In this document: one piece after another, positions 1-10,659 of the stretch | How positions within the stretch are numbered: the first letter of the stretch is position 1 | Layout: every line of letters starts with the position of its first letter | From: Blattamonas nauphoetae | Lineage: Eukaryota > Preaxostyla > Oxymonadida | Direction of reading: 5' to 3' | Assembly (NCBI GenBank): GCA_033064195.1 | Contig: JARBJD010000027.1 | Coordinates: forward strand, 62,001 to 126,000 | Length of the DNA: 64,000 nucleotides | The notes under the pieces: generated by a model | Seen by the model: only the letters and a program-made list of their open reading frames with translations | Told to the model about the DNA's origin: nothing | The model's database searches: none | Made by a program: the position numbers and the translations under genes

Positions 1-3000
1 CGAAAACGATGTCAGGATGATACTGATCGTCGGGAGAGTTGTGTTGAAAAGAGACTCCAGTGAGGGTGAGTTGTGCTCCGGTCACATGCGAGAAATGGAG
101 GAAGGCAGGTTCTGGAGAGAGGTGTGGAGAGAGAGAAATCGTAGTGTCTTTGACGATAGCTGAATTGTTTTGCTCAATGGAGATAAGGGGATTGTAGAGA
201 GTACGGCCGCCAATCGAACAATTGGTGATGGTGAGAACGTGGGGAGAGTCTGTCGATTTGACGACAATTATGCTGTCCATGAGCATGTTATCATTCGCTC
301 CGATATGTACGGTGTTCAGTGTGAGAGATCCCTTCGAAATGACGATCTGCGCTTGTTGCTGGAAGTTGATAGCAGACGTGGATGAACCCTCACGAGTTCT
401 GACGGTGAGAGTATTGGAGGTGATGGCAACCTGATTAGTTAGGTAGTGGTCATTCGTGAGATGGATGGTGCTGTCTGGATCGATAAAACTGAACGCCATG
501 GCGCGCTCCAACGAGGCGCAAGGTGAATCTGCTGAACAGTTGGTTTCGTCGTTTCCATTTGGATAACCAGAAACGTAAATGGCGTCCACTGTCGAGGATA
601 GGATGGGAAAGAGCGAGAATTCGGTTTGAGTCAGTGGCATCCGTCCAATGAAGGAGCTGCCTTCGAACGTTCCATTGGTGATGATGGTGAATGACCCATC
701 GGTAGCGATGGTTGAAGAGAGCAGACTCCACATTTTGTTGCTTTCGAGAAAAATGAACTTTCCTTGACGCCCATTTCCACAGGTGCAAGTGTCATCGAAA
801 TATGCGTTGATCAGGAACGATGACGAGTTCGTGGTGTCAGGGAAGGACAAATGAAGAACTCCTCCATTTTCCACGCTGGTGCATGAATAGAATTCTGTCA
901 ATTCAATTTTGAGGAATGCGATGTCTGTCCCAGAAACGACACTCCCTGACCCTTTCGTAGAGATTGAGGTGAATTTTGAGGCAGTGATCACGAGACGCGA
1001 CGAAAGAACAAGCGAGATGAGTGAGGCAGTCGACTCTGCTTCAAATCCGGAAATCTCAACAGAAGCCAGCGAGAGGAGACCATTCGAGATTGTGAAGAGC
1101 GACGTTGTGTGAGGGTCGAGTGAGGGCAGATCGAAGATGATTGCATCAATCGAAAGACTCGATTCCTGTCCTGCTGCAAGTGATTTTACATAAATCGAGA
1201 CAGAATTGTTCTGAGGAACAAGTGTTGGTTTGCTTACACTGTCGCTCGATGCTGATGATCTGATTGCTGCGGACAGTTCGAAGAAAGAGAGTGATGGGAG
1301 AGGAGTGTCTTTAAGAATCTTGATTGAACCGAATGTTCCGAGCAACGACACTGCACGGGAGAGCGATTGGCAGGGAGTGTCGATGCAGTTGTCGTCATCG
1401 CTGGCTTCCCCGTCCACTTGCAGAGACGAATGGTTGAACTGCGAAGTCAGATCTTTGTCGTCATTACTTTGAACAAAGGCATCGTTGAAATGTGTTGTGG
1501 TCACATCTTCGACGGTGATGACAGCGCCGAGTCTAGCGTCATTGTAAGAACTCAGATCGTGACCGGGAAACGGCGAAGACGGCATGCCATAAGCGAAATT
1601 GTGTTCGAACTTGGTTGATTGGAGGGAAGTAGAGTCGCCATAAAAAAGAAGTCTGAGTGCTCCACCAACACCATTTGCTTCGTTTCGGGTGAATTTGCTT
1701 CCAGAAATCAAGAAATCATCCAGTATAGCGTCAATCGCACCCCCTCTCTGAAAGGCACGATTGTGGAGGAAGTCACTGTCTTTCACAAAGAGTTGGAGGC
1801 TGAACACGAAAATAGATCCTCCATAAAACGAAGAACACTCCGAAAAGCTGGATTTTTCAACGAAAACGGATCCAAGTTCTGCGTCCACGCAGACTGCTCC
1901 TCCGCGTGGCGAACTGAATCCGCGAGCATGGCAGCGCACAAATCGGCTGTCCTTGATGAATACCTGCTCATATCCGGAGCAAATGAAGATTGCAGCCCCG
2001 CCGTCAAAGAAAGATGAGTCGCGTCGGTTCACTGACACCATTTCCATGTTTTCGAACGAACACGATGAGAAAAGCGCGTAATAATCAGAGTAGGTATCGG
2101 AGAGTGCGGGGAGAGTGTGGATGTGAGCATGGGGCGATTGGGTTTCGGAGACGTAGTATCGGTGCTTCAGCGTCTGATTCTGCTTCGTAAAAGAGTACAC
2201 ACGTGCGGCAGACAGGTCATCTGCTGTGGGATAAGACGGGAATTCGAGGTTGCTGGTGGGGACTCGTTCGGAGGACAAAGTGCGACAATTCTTGAATGTC
2301 GTGTTCTGGCAGACCAACTTTCCTCCAAAATTAATGTCCACAATCGTCGTCCCCGAAAGGTGGTTGTTGCTTGTGGACACTTCGCTGTCAAGAAATCGCT
2401 GCGAATAAGCCATTCCAGGGCGACATTGAGCGATCTGGGGACTGGATGCATTTGAGAAGTGCAGATGCGACAATACGCTGTCCAACGAGAAGAGAGATCC
2501 TGGAGCGTGTGTCCAAACATCACACGCCACTCCTCCTCCTTTCATCACTTCCACGTTCGAAAATGACATCCCAAAAAGCACAACTTCCCCCGAGCCTTCA
2601 TTCGATATGTGGCGACCAAGCTTCACAATTTCGGTCATCCTCCATCCATCCGTCTTGATCGAGCATGATATTAGCGACACAGACGATGGGATCGTTGAGA
2701 GAGAGCGACGGCCTGATTCAAGTTCGATATACGAATGGCTTCCCGACGAGTGGATTGTGTTGCCTTCCAATCGAAGAGATGACGATTTCACTCGAGCAAT
2801 CAACGGTTCTGTGTTCTGCTGCTTTCTTCTTCGTCCACTTTCCATTCGTTCAGGTTTGCTTTGTCGAGCCACGTCGATCTTCATTTCTTGCACAATAACT
2901 GTTGAGTTCTCCAGTATCAACATGCTGTTTTCCATCCATTTTCGATGTCGGTCGCTCTTTCCATGATTCGGTATGTTTGTAATTTCTTGCGAAATTTTAT

Positions 3001-3235
3001 CGTCGAATGTCAGAGGTGTCAGAGACTTGTCTCCTTGGATACAGAGAATTTCATTTCTGAGTTCCAGGTTTTCACTGTGTGTTGGGGTGGTTGAGAGGAT
3101 GATGTGACGTTCGAGCGAGTTTGTGTTGGAAGTGATTGAGTCTTCGATGAGTGACTGCAGGCTGACATAATTATCTGTCGATGGGATAGTGGAAGCACAG
3201 AGATAGCTCACGACGGTGATAACGAGTAGGACCAT
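1..3235 (-). CDS. large beta-helix surface protein, N-terminal part (runs off the left edge)
   Basis: Reading the minus strand from the ATG at 3235, the frame stays open for 1078 codons to the window edge, so only the C-terminus is missing. The protein starts with a hydrophobic signal peptide (MVLLVITVVSYLCAS). Parallel beta-helix-like repeats follow, rich in Asn, Ser and the pattern F..C..xxGGA (for example DGGAAIF, RGGAVCV, GGSIF, RGGAID, GGALRL, about residues 370-560). Two family motifs with paired cysteines occur: CIDTPCQSLSRAVSLL and CSADSPCASLERAM (roughly residues 610 and 890). The same architecture is seen in the proteins at 21622, 48441 and 56312, which end in a membrane segment and a pseudokinase tail; that end lies outside the window here, so a tail is inferred and not seen. 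Expected location is the cell surface. Adhesion or receptor function is inference. Confidence 0.85.
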   Translation of the reverse strand, partial: MVLLVITVVSYLCASTIPSTDNYVSLQSLIEDSITSNTNSLERHIILSTTPTHSENLELRNEILCIQGDKSLTPLTFDDKISQEITNIPNHGKSDRHRKWMENSMLILENSTVIVQEMKIDVARQSKPERMESGRRRKQQNTEPLIARVKSSSLRLEGNTIHSSGSHSYIELESGRRSLSTIPSSVSLISCSIKTDGWRMTEIVKLGRHISNEGSGEVVLFGMSFSNVEVMKGGGVACDVWTHAPGSLFSLDSVLSHLHFSNASSPQIAQCRPGMAYSQRFLDSEVSTSNNHLSGTTIVDINFGGKLVCQNTTFKNCRTLSSERVPTSNLEFPSYPTADDLSAARVYSFTKQNQTLKHRYYVSETQSPHAHIHTLPALSDTYSDYYALFSSCSFENMEMVSVNRRDSSFFDGGAAIFICSGYEQVFIKDSRFVRCHARGFSSPRGGAVCVDAELGSVFVEKSSFSECSSFYGGSIFVFSLQLFVKDSDFLHNRAFQRGGAIDAILDDFLISGSKFTRNEANGVGGALRLLFYGDSTSLQSTKFEHNFAYGMPSSPFPGHDLSSYNDARLGAVITVEDVTTTHFNDAFVQSNDDKDLTSQFNHSSLQVDGEASDDDNCIDTPCQSLSRAVSLLGTFGSIKILKDTPLPSLSFFELSAAIRSSASSDSVSKPTLVPQNNSVSIYVKSLAAGQESSLSIDAIIFDLPSLDPHTTSLFTISNGLLSLASVEISGFEAESTASLISLVLSSRLVITASKFTSISTKGSGSVVSGTDIAFLKIELTEFYSCTSVENGGVLHLSFPDTTNSSSFLINAYFDDTCTCGNGRQGKFIFLESNKMWSLLSSTIATDGSFTIITNGTFEGSSFIGRMPLTQTEFSLFPILSSTVDAIYVSGYPNGNDETNCSADSPCASLERAMAFSFIDPDSTIHLTNDHYLTNQVAITSNTLTVRTREGSSTSAINFQQQAQIVISKGSLTLNTVHIGANDNMLMDSIIVVKSTDSPHVLTITNCSIGGRTLYNPLISIEQNNSAIVKDTTISLSPHLSPEPAFLHFSHVTGAQLTLTGVSFQHNSPDDQYHPDIVF

Positions 3236-5784
3236 TTCGGAAAATTAACAATTACGAGAACGACGAGTTGATCCAAACCCTTTATTCGTACTCTTGACTT
3301 ATTGATCAGTTGAAAACACCGAGAGCGGTCCATTGACAGAGTTTTGGTGTTGGTCTAATAAATCAATCTTGTCTGAGAATACGACATCATTGTTCACACA
3401 AAATAACTGGCTGGATGAACGGGTGACTTTTTCTCCTTTATTCGGAAACACTTGCTTTCTTTCGCTTTTGATGTGCCTACTTGAGAAGTGGATGGATTTT
3501 TGTCGACAAGCATGGTATTTCTTTGCTTTGTCTGGGTCAATGTCACGATGTGCTGATGTCTTGTCTATATCCATGCCTGACAACCTTTCTCACTTTCTCG
3601 TATCGTTTTCTACCTGAAATGGAAAAGTAGACATGATATGGCTAGGCTTGTTTGACCGGCCAAAACGACCTGTCAGTGTTTATTTGGTTTGTTTCAAAGG
3701 GTCAGATCTCGTATCACCAATAAACAGCCTTCTACGGACAAGAAATAGTCTCACCTGTCTTGTTGAGACGTCACCAATTCGTTCCATGTCAACAATTTAT
3801 ACTTTTTCTGGATAAATCATCATCTGTTACTCATCTTTTTTCAAGTCTTTGTCCCATTTTATTCCTTTTCTCGAGAAATCACTTTGTTCAAACCAAGGAA
3901 ACCATTACATTTTTGAGTTTTACTCCCAATTGATCCCGAGAAAACCTCGAAATACGTTCAACAGTCAAACTCCTCACATTTTTCTCACTTTTGTCCATCA
4001 TTTTTCCAGAGTTTACCGATAAAAAGTCACACAAAACAAAGAGCAATTGTAACTATAGATATCTTTTTTCTTTGCGAAAAACAGCCTTTTTCACATCTTC
4101 CCAAATTCCCTTTTTTGTCTTTGTTATATCTAACGAATTCTTTTCACCAAAAAAACGTTTCTGTGGAAAATTTTGATCAAAATTGGTTCACTGGTTGTGA
4201 AGATATGACAGGAATACTTGAAAAAAGCTGTCAAAACCAGGTATGATGAGGATTTTTCGGTATCGTGTGGGTAAAACAATTATTTTTCTAAGTTTGACCA
4301 AACGGGATTTTTCCAGAAAAAAGCTCTCATTGATGACATGGAACTACAGTCTGAATAGTTCAAAGTCGAAATAAATAATGCAAAGTCGAAGTGAAATAAT
4401 TCAAAGTCGAAAAACAGATTTTTTCCCTTTAGCTTCCGAAATCTCCACACAATTCACTCTATTTCTCCTGTGACCTTTTTGTACCCATGTCCTTTATCGG
4501 GTGAACACGTTTTTCAGGATTTAAAACAATGTATTCATGCTTTCTGAAGTGATTTTGAGTTTTTTAAGAGAAAAAAGTCACTTCATTGGTTCGAGAAAAA
4601 ACAGCCTGTGACACGTAAAAAACGTAGAGGGATTGAACTGATGTTTGAGAGGCGTGAAGGAGTCATCTGTGTGACAAATTATGGAAACTTTTGGCCTTGT
4701 TAAACTTTTGCAGGATCTGATTTGTTTGTTTTTCTGGACTTGGACGAAGAATTAGTGTGAAATGAGCTCAAAAAACGTGAACTATAGCTGAGAAAGTGTA
4801 GAATGGTGTCGGATGATACTTGACTAGCCAGCACCATGATTAATGATTCTGTTTTTGTGAGCATGAAAGAGTGGTTTGACGTCCAAAATAGGAAACCATC
4901 GAAAACTCTCAAAAATTTCAGAAAAAAGTAGTATCCCACCAAACATCCATATTGGTGAAAACTTCATGTCCAAACTATGTCTGGTTGTGGAGATATGATC
5001 GAAACAAGTTTTCGAGCTCCTAAGCTTATTTTACAGGGAAATCACTTTTTTACCCCATTTTTTCGCCCAGCTCCCCCCAGGATTTTTCATTTTTCAAAAA
5101 ATTGTCATTTCGAGAGAAAACCATCCCAAACCACCATAAATTAAACGAGAAAGAAAAATCTTGAACGGGTGTGGAGAAAAGTAGTCATGAAGTTAGGATT
5201 CTCTAAGCTTACATGTTAAGGACAACATTTTTTTGGGTCAAAAAAGGGGTTAAACCATGCTTCTTGCAGAGATCGTACAGGTCTGGGATCCTGTTCTGGA
5301 GGTTCGATTCCTATCTCAAGTGATTTGTGAGGTCGTGATGAAGACCCATCCAGAAATTTTTGAGACCCAAAAATCTATGGGTCCGGTGTTATTTGGGAAA
5401 TACGGAGAAATAGGGTCGAAAAAAGGGCCTTATGGGCGGGTTTGAGCCACGTGGGCGGGTACGAACCAGACTGTAGCATCGCCAGAATTATAAACTCTGG
5501 TAAATACCGTCAGTCAAGCCTGTGAAAGAAGAGATAACAAAGCGAAAGCGGATCAAGTCACGTCACTTTATCGTGCAAGAATCTCAAAGAGGATTGGACA
5601 GCTCGCCACTCGATTGTATCTGGATGGCCTTCGGCTGCGGAATGGACAACCAGCATCCATCGCCATGGATGGAGGGAAGATTGGTGCAGTAAACTTGGAC
5701 ATGTGATCCCATTAATTCTCCGAGCATTGTGATTTTTCTCGGGAAAAATGTGTGTTGCTTTATTGTTCTCATTCTTTGTTCGCT
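3236..5784. other. AT-rich gene-poor spacer with a possible transposase relic
   Basis: No convincing gene was found. The stretch is rich in A and T runs, with short local repeats such as three copies of a TTCAAAGTCGAA-like motif near 4360-4410. Near 5530-5702 a plus-strand frame reads like a worn transposase fragment (YRARISKRIGQLATRLYLDG, then SIAMDGGKIGAVNL), but it is too short to classify. Several ORFs of 60-95 codons have no coding feel and are left out. Confidence 0.5.
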
Positions 5785-6278
5785 ATAGTCGTTGATTTGG
5801 TCGTGTACAAAAAACCACGCCGTTTCATCAAATTTCGTTGCTGATCAAAAAAAAGAAAGTCTCAGCTGAGCTTTATCACAACGTTTATTCAGCAAAAATA
5901 TGAAAAAAAGATGTTGTGACATGATTGGTCGTCTGCAAAAATTTGGTACCCTGCTCCCAACGCACACCAGCATCTATCCCCTGGAGATCCAACTTTCCCG
6001 GAGGTCCAATTCGATACTTTGATGCATCGAGAAGATACATGTTCGTCGACGATAGACAATCGGAATTACACAATCTTCTGGAGAAAATACAACAGTTTTC
6101 ACAAGCACCGCAACTCTCAGATTTATGCAGACGACCAATCATGTCACAACATCTTTTTTTCATATTTTTGCTGAATAAACGTTGTGATAAAGCTCAGCTG
6201 AGACTTTCTTTTTTTTGATCAGCAACGAAATTTGATGAAACGGCGTGGTTTTTTGTACACGACCAAATCAACGACTAT
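5785..6278. mobile_element. short fold-back element with 153-bp perfect inverted repeats
   Basis: The arm 5785-5937 is, base for base by my reading, the reverse complement of 6126-6278 (outer end ATAGTCGTTGATTTGG). A unique spacer of 188 bp lies between. Long identical arms and small size fit a non-autonomous inverted-repeat element (MITE or fold-back type). No clear target duplication is visible beyond a possible CT, so the superfamily is not assigned. The spacer has a short plus-strand open frame (GGPIRYFDASRRYMFVDDRQ) that I do not recognise. Perfect arm identity suggests recent insertion or gene conversion between arms. Confidence 0.75.
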
Positions 6279-6960
6279 CTGATGATTCAATGACTGACAA
6301 TTATTTAATAAAAAGTGAAGTGAACGGTGAAAAAGAAGGTGTGATCAAAAAAACTATGATCAGTCTGATCAGTAAAAGGGTCTGTGAATGATCGAGAAAA
6401 GTGAATCAGATTAACTTTGATCATCATCTCCTTTTTCCACTTTGTTTGAAGCAGTGAAAAGTGAAACTTTGAAATGTGTCCGAATTTTCCAACATGATTT
6501 ATCAAAAACAACTTTATTCGGGTCAATGGATAAAACCGGTTTTATCCGACCACTATGATGCGATGATGATTGACCAATCAACCATTCCTTGTAAAATGTC
6601 ATCTCCTGAAATGAAAACAACATGAAAATGATTCATCCTTCCTGCTCAGTCCATATGTCAGCAATATTCTTTCTTCATCAGACATAAATCTGGAAAACGA
6701 CATCCAGACTTTTTGACCAAACACATGCTCAAACACGAATCGCACTGAAATTCCTTTTGTCTCTGGCTGCGGTAGCCGTCAAGGCTGGGATGGTCTGTCT
6801 CCAGTTTGTTTATTCACACGTTAAGACCCTATCTCACAAAATAATGTCCTGTATCATGTTTCGATGAATTGCGTCATGTGAAATCTTCATAATTAGCCTT
6901 CCTTGTTAACCTGACATGTCGGTGAGAATCACCCATCTCGATGAGAATCGCCTATTTCCA
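6279..6960. other. AT-rich spacer
   Basis: Contains only short spurious frames. I see no gene, RNA or clear repeat beyond a TTTTATCCG inverted motif near 6530-6550. Confidence 0.4.
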
Positions 6961-7831
6961 GCCATGGACAAAAGTTTACGGGCACCCTGTCCTTCAATTA
7001 GAAACAACCAATTTTTTTTGTAAACACTTCACATTCATGAAAGATAACCTTTTTTGAAATATCAAACAAAAAAGTGTGAGTGAAGTGGAAATCAAGATGT
7101 TCGAGTGATGTGTCTCCCAAGTCAAATCTGATCACGGCCGTCGTAATCAGTCTCCTCTTCCAAGGAGAGGAGACGTGATGAGTAGAGTATTGTCCTCCAC
7201 TGAGAGCTGTCTGCTTCCATTCTTTGCGGAGATACAGGATGATCTGTGACGAAAATGTGGATTTTCTACCATCTTCATCCCTCTTCGGATAACCATGCGA
7301 CTCTTCCAACCTCGTTAACTTGTCGTTGGAATGCGTATTCTGTCCTCATTCGATCAAGAACTGACAAATGTGGTGTGAACGAATGTCGATGAAAATGTGT
7401 GAATCTCATTTTCTCTACAACACGTCATAGCAATTGAAAGAAAGTGAGACTATTCAATAAGATCGTAAGAGAGAGTGTAAAGTGCCTCTTGGAAGGCGGC
7501 TGAGGATGGAGGAAGAAGATAGAAAACCCACATTTTCGTCACAGATCATCCTGTATCTCCGCAAAGAATGGAAGCAGACAGCTCTCAGTGGAGGACAATA
7601 CTCTACTCATCACGTCTCCTCTCCTTGGAAGAGGAGACTGATTACGACGGCCGTGATCAGATTTGACTTGGGAGACACATCACTCGAACATCTTGATTTC
7701 CACTTCACTCACACTTTTTTGTTTGATATTTCAAAAAAGGTTATCTTTCATGAATGTGAAGTGTTTACAAAAAAATTGGAAAAAATCTACTGTTTGTATT
7801 TGCAGGACAGGGTGCCCGTACACTTTTTTCC
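6961..7831. repeat. large palindrome: near-identical ~265-bp inverted arms
   Basis: The core arms at about 7008-7275 and 7515-7779 are almost identical in inverted orientation; one poly-A length difference is visible at 7012-7019 versus 7769-7775. Similarity continues outward in weaker form: GGGCACCCTGTCC at about 6980-6992 matches GGACAGGGTGCCC at about 7805-7817. The centre (about 7276-7514) is not palindromic. Each arm contains the same open frame, once per strand, including SGGQYSTHHVSSPWKRRLIT and FTHTFLFDISKKVIFHECEV. It is either an inverted-repeat transposon end pair or an inverted duplication of a small coding fragment. I do not recognise the protein. Confidence 0.7.
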
Positions 7832-8511
7832 GTGGCTGTTCTTCACAACCAAGCATAAAGAAGGCTTCGTCACAAAAAAGTTACAAGCCATGCAGGACTA
7901 GGCACGGGTGGACTTTCTGGGCCAAAGGTGATCGAGGTGTGTTGTGACTTTATTGTTCAACTAGGCTATTCTATCGAAAAAAAGTGTCGGATATGGATTT
8001 GAACACGTCATATTTTCATAATCTTGAGAATAGTGTCAAGATCATCTCAGAGAATGTCACGATCGTTCGATCACGTTTGATGTTGGCGATCGGCGAACTG
8101 TATCACTTCATCTTTACGCTATATTGAATCATTTCTCCATTATGACTGGTCTTTTTAGAATTTTTTCAAAAAATAGCGATTGATAAGGAGGAGCAGTTGT
8201 CCGGACAAGGTGAGGCGCTGTCCGTCCTCGGACAGCGCCTAATTAGGAGGTCACAGCTCGTAAGTTTTGAAAAAGGGTGGGATCGAACGAAGTTATTGAA
8301 AAGACTGTGAAGTGGATTGATACATCATGTAACAAGATCAAATGGATCTGTTACCTTGATTGCAGGTGAAATGTGAGAGATACTTTCATTCTCTAACAGT
8401 TAATCTTGATCGATCGAACTCATTGGCAATGGAGGATAAATATAGGGCAGAAAGGGCTGATGTTTCCGCCTGGAAAAGCTCAATCGAAAGAGTCGTTGGT
8501 GGAGGAGAGTA
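7832..8511. other. spacer with a perfect GC-rich hairpin
   Basis: No gene is seen. It contains the hairpin at 8213-8240 (listed separately). The 19-bp motif GTGGACTTTCTGGGCCAAA at 7908-7926 reappears inverted at 10522-10540. Confidence 0.4.
8213..8240. other. perfect 12-bp-stem hairpin
   Basis: AGGCGCTGTCCG, loop TCCT, then CGGACAGCGCCT: a perfect 12-bp stem with a four-base loop in otherwise AT-rich DNA. A second palindrome, TTGTCCGGACAA, lies just upstream (about 8197-8208). There is no U-tract after the stem, so it is not a classical terminator. It may be a subterminal part of a transposon. GTCCG/GGACA words also cluster at about 9985-10335. Confidence 0.6.
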
Positions 8512-8722
8512 GGTGACAAGTGAGGGTGATGAGTGGATGTGACAAGTGAGGGTGATGAGTGGATGTGACGAGTGAGAGTGAGGAGTGGATGTGACGAGTG
8601 AGAGTGAGGAGTGGATGTGACGAGTGAGGGTGATGAGTGGATGTGACGAGTGAGAGTGAGTGGATGTGACGAGTGAGGGTGATGAGTGGATCTGACGAAT
8701 GAGGGTGATGAATGGATGTGAG
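8512..8722. repeat. 26-bp minisatellite, about eight units
   Basis: Tandem units of the type GAGTGGATGTGACGAGTGAG followed by GGTGAT or AGTGAG recur about eight times, with point differences and one shortened unit near 8650. The reverse strand encodes only a repetitive Ser/His/Thr frame, which I regard as non-coding. Confidence 0.85.
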
Positions 8723-9004
8723 GATGGCGGATGCAATTTTATCCTATATGCTATGGAAAATTAGGAAGTCAGCTAGAAGTGTGTAGACAATGAGTGATGA
8801 ATGTCTTGAGACACAAACCAACGACTAGGAGAATCAATGTAATCACAACGCGGATGGAGAACGATGTTGTGTTGAAGCTCGACATCGTATGAATTTGGTG
8901 GAGCAGTTCCTGTTACTGTGGGGTCAAGTCACTTCGACCTTTCTTCTTTTTGTTTTCCTTCTCCTCTGCCTCCGCCTTCTTCTTTTCTTCTGCTTCTATC
9001 TTCA

Positions 9005-9560
9005 CTTTTATGACTTCGTCTCTTCCTTCTCATCATCATCTTCATCATTCTTGTTCTTCCCCGTCATTTCGGCAATTTGTTGGAGCGACATCCCCTGCAT
9101 CTGCATCATCGTAATCTTCTGAGGATTCATTCCTTGTGAAATCAGCTCCATCTTCAGCTTCTCCTCCTCATTCTCCTCTCCTTGAGTCGATCCCAACTCC
9201 ATCTCGTTTTCGTTGAATCCAGCCTTGTCATTCGTTCATTGTGTTCATGTGCGATTGAGCTGTCGGAATCCCAAAGTGTGTCGACACGACTGTGTCGCCA
9301 TCAATTCCTCCATCTGTATTGTCCAGCCTTTGCTTCAGACGCAACACATCATCTTTCCGCCCAATGGAGATCTGGAAGGAGATTTCTCTTCGCTCCTTCT
9401 TGAGTGAAGAGACGGTCTGAATGTATTGAGTAAGGAGAACAGTCATTGGTATGATGATGGACGCAATACCCACAATGATCGAAGCGTACTGAATCATCAA
9501 CGATTGTGCCTCTGAATTGGTTGTGATCACATAATACAGAAGAGGCGGGACACCAGGCCA
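9005..9560 (-). CDS. possible small membrane protein with a charged tail (gene model uncertain)
   Basis: Two adjoining minus-strand frames look coding. The upstream one (about 9558-9228) reads PGVPPLLYYVITTNSEAQSL and then a hydrophobic segment (YASIIVGIASIIIPMTVLLT), followed by a basic stretch (SSLKKERREISFQISIG). The downstream one (9202-9008, in another frame) is Met/Gln-rich and then acidic (MQMQGMSLQQIAEMTGKNKN, ending EDDDEKEETKS). A stop separates the two frames near 9228. A short intron around 9210-9290 could join them, with an acceptor such as ACAAG before GCTGG, but I could not fix the sites. No start codon is evident at the 5' end, so an upstream exon is likely. Family not recognised. 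It could also be a gene relic. Confidence 0.4.
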
Positions 9561-9561
9561 T

Positions 9562-10423
9562 TAACTCCTGTTGGACACGTTCTAACTGACGTCCAATGGT
9601 ACGGAAAGAGCCGGAATAACAATGGAGATGAATACTGATGGTATGAGTTGTCTTATCTCATCTCTTTCAGTCCTTAACAGGTTGCGGTTTGATTGGGATA
9701 TCCACGCCACACTAATGAAGAGAATGAGATCGATAAAGTGTAAAAAACAATGGAGATACACACTGATGATGTGATTTTTTCAAACATCATTCCATTATGA
9801 TGTCATACATTGTGAGGAGAAACGGCTTTTGAAAGCTGTACTGATTTCCATGAATTTGGATTCACTTGAGACAAGAATGATGTGAAGCAGGACAATAGAA
9901 TGCTTGAATCGACAAGTGAATTCAAATTGCGATTTAAGAGGTTCTGAGAGAAAATGGAAGACGAAGACAAATTAAGATGGGGAGGACGATCCGGACATGT
10001 CCAGGACTGGACACTTTTGTCCGTTTTCAACTGATCACTATTGGATTGTGAAGAAATTTAAACAATTCATTTTTTCAACAAATGAGCGGATGTCCAAGAT
10101 TGGACATGCTTGGACATTTCACCAATTTATGGGATTTTTGTCCGAATTCTCTAATACACGTTTTTCATTTTTTTGAAAGACGAAATATGAATAAATTCAA
10201 CATTTTGGGTGATTTAATGAAAGAATTTGGAGGATTGAACATTGATTTATGCCAGAGGAATCACTTCTGTTTCGACTTGGACAGGGTCTCTGTCCGATGT
10301 CCGATGAGAAGGAGGTTTTGTCCGTCCGTTGCTCATCCTTAGCGATTGATCAAGATAAATCGTGAAGTGACGATCTATGGTGGTTCTCCCTTCAAGACAC
10401 CAATTTTTCGGTCGTGAAGGTGC
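9562..10423. other. spacer with clustered GTCC/GGAC words
   Basis: No gene is seen. Words such as GGACATGTCC, TTGGACATGCTTGGACA and TGTCCGATGTCCGATG cluster at about 9985-10335. They resemble the subterminal repeats to which transposases bind, but no matching pair of ends was found. Confidence 0.35.
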
Positions 10424-10424
10424 G

Positions 10425-10503
10425 GCGCGTTTGGCCTAGCGGTAGCCAACCCCTCTGTCGACTGTTGTGCTCGGGGTTCGACTCCCGTCGAGCACAACTT
10501 TTT
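10425..10503 (+). tRNA. tRNA-like sequence with A and B boxes (pseudo-tRNA or Pol III element)
   Basis: TGGCCTAGCGG at 10432 matches the tRNA A box and GGTTCGACTCC at 10475 is a perfect B box, spaced as in a tRNA. A T-run (about 10499-10504) could end Pol III transcription. The D arm folds well (TTGGC with GCCAA). However, the acceptor ends do not pair, no clean anticodon arm forms, and the 3' half folds on itself (GTGCTCG with CGAGCAC). I therefore call it tRNA-like and not a functional tRNA; no anticodon is assigned. Confidence 0.35.
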
Positions 10504-10659
10504 TGCCACTACTTAGAGTTTTTTGGCCCAGAAAGTCCACCTCTGCCCAGGACTATTTTCAACATGCACTTTCTCTCTTCATAAACGCATGATGACTTTA
10601 GTACGCCAATCCTCGTTGATGGAAACAATTGTTGTGGGTAGTTGTCTGATCTCTCTGAA

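Noticed and set aside
8512-8722. Possible CRISPR-like array
   Set aside because: Units are contiguous 26-bp tandem copies without unique spacers, in a eukaryotic context.
8386-8736. 116-codon Ser/His/Thr-rich frame
   Set aside because: It is a reading of the minisatellite and has no non-repeat content.
10425-10503. Calling a specific functional tRNA with an anticodon
   Set aside because: The acceptor and anticodon stems do not form, so only a tRNA-like label is supportable.
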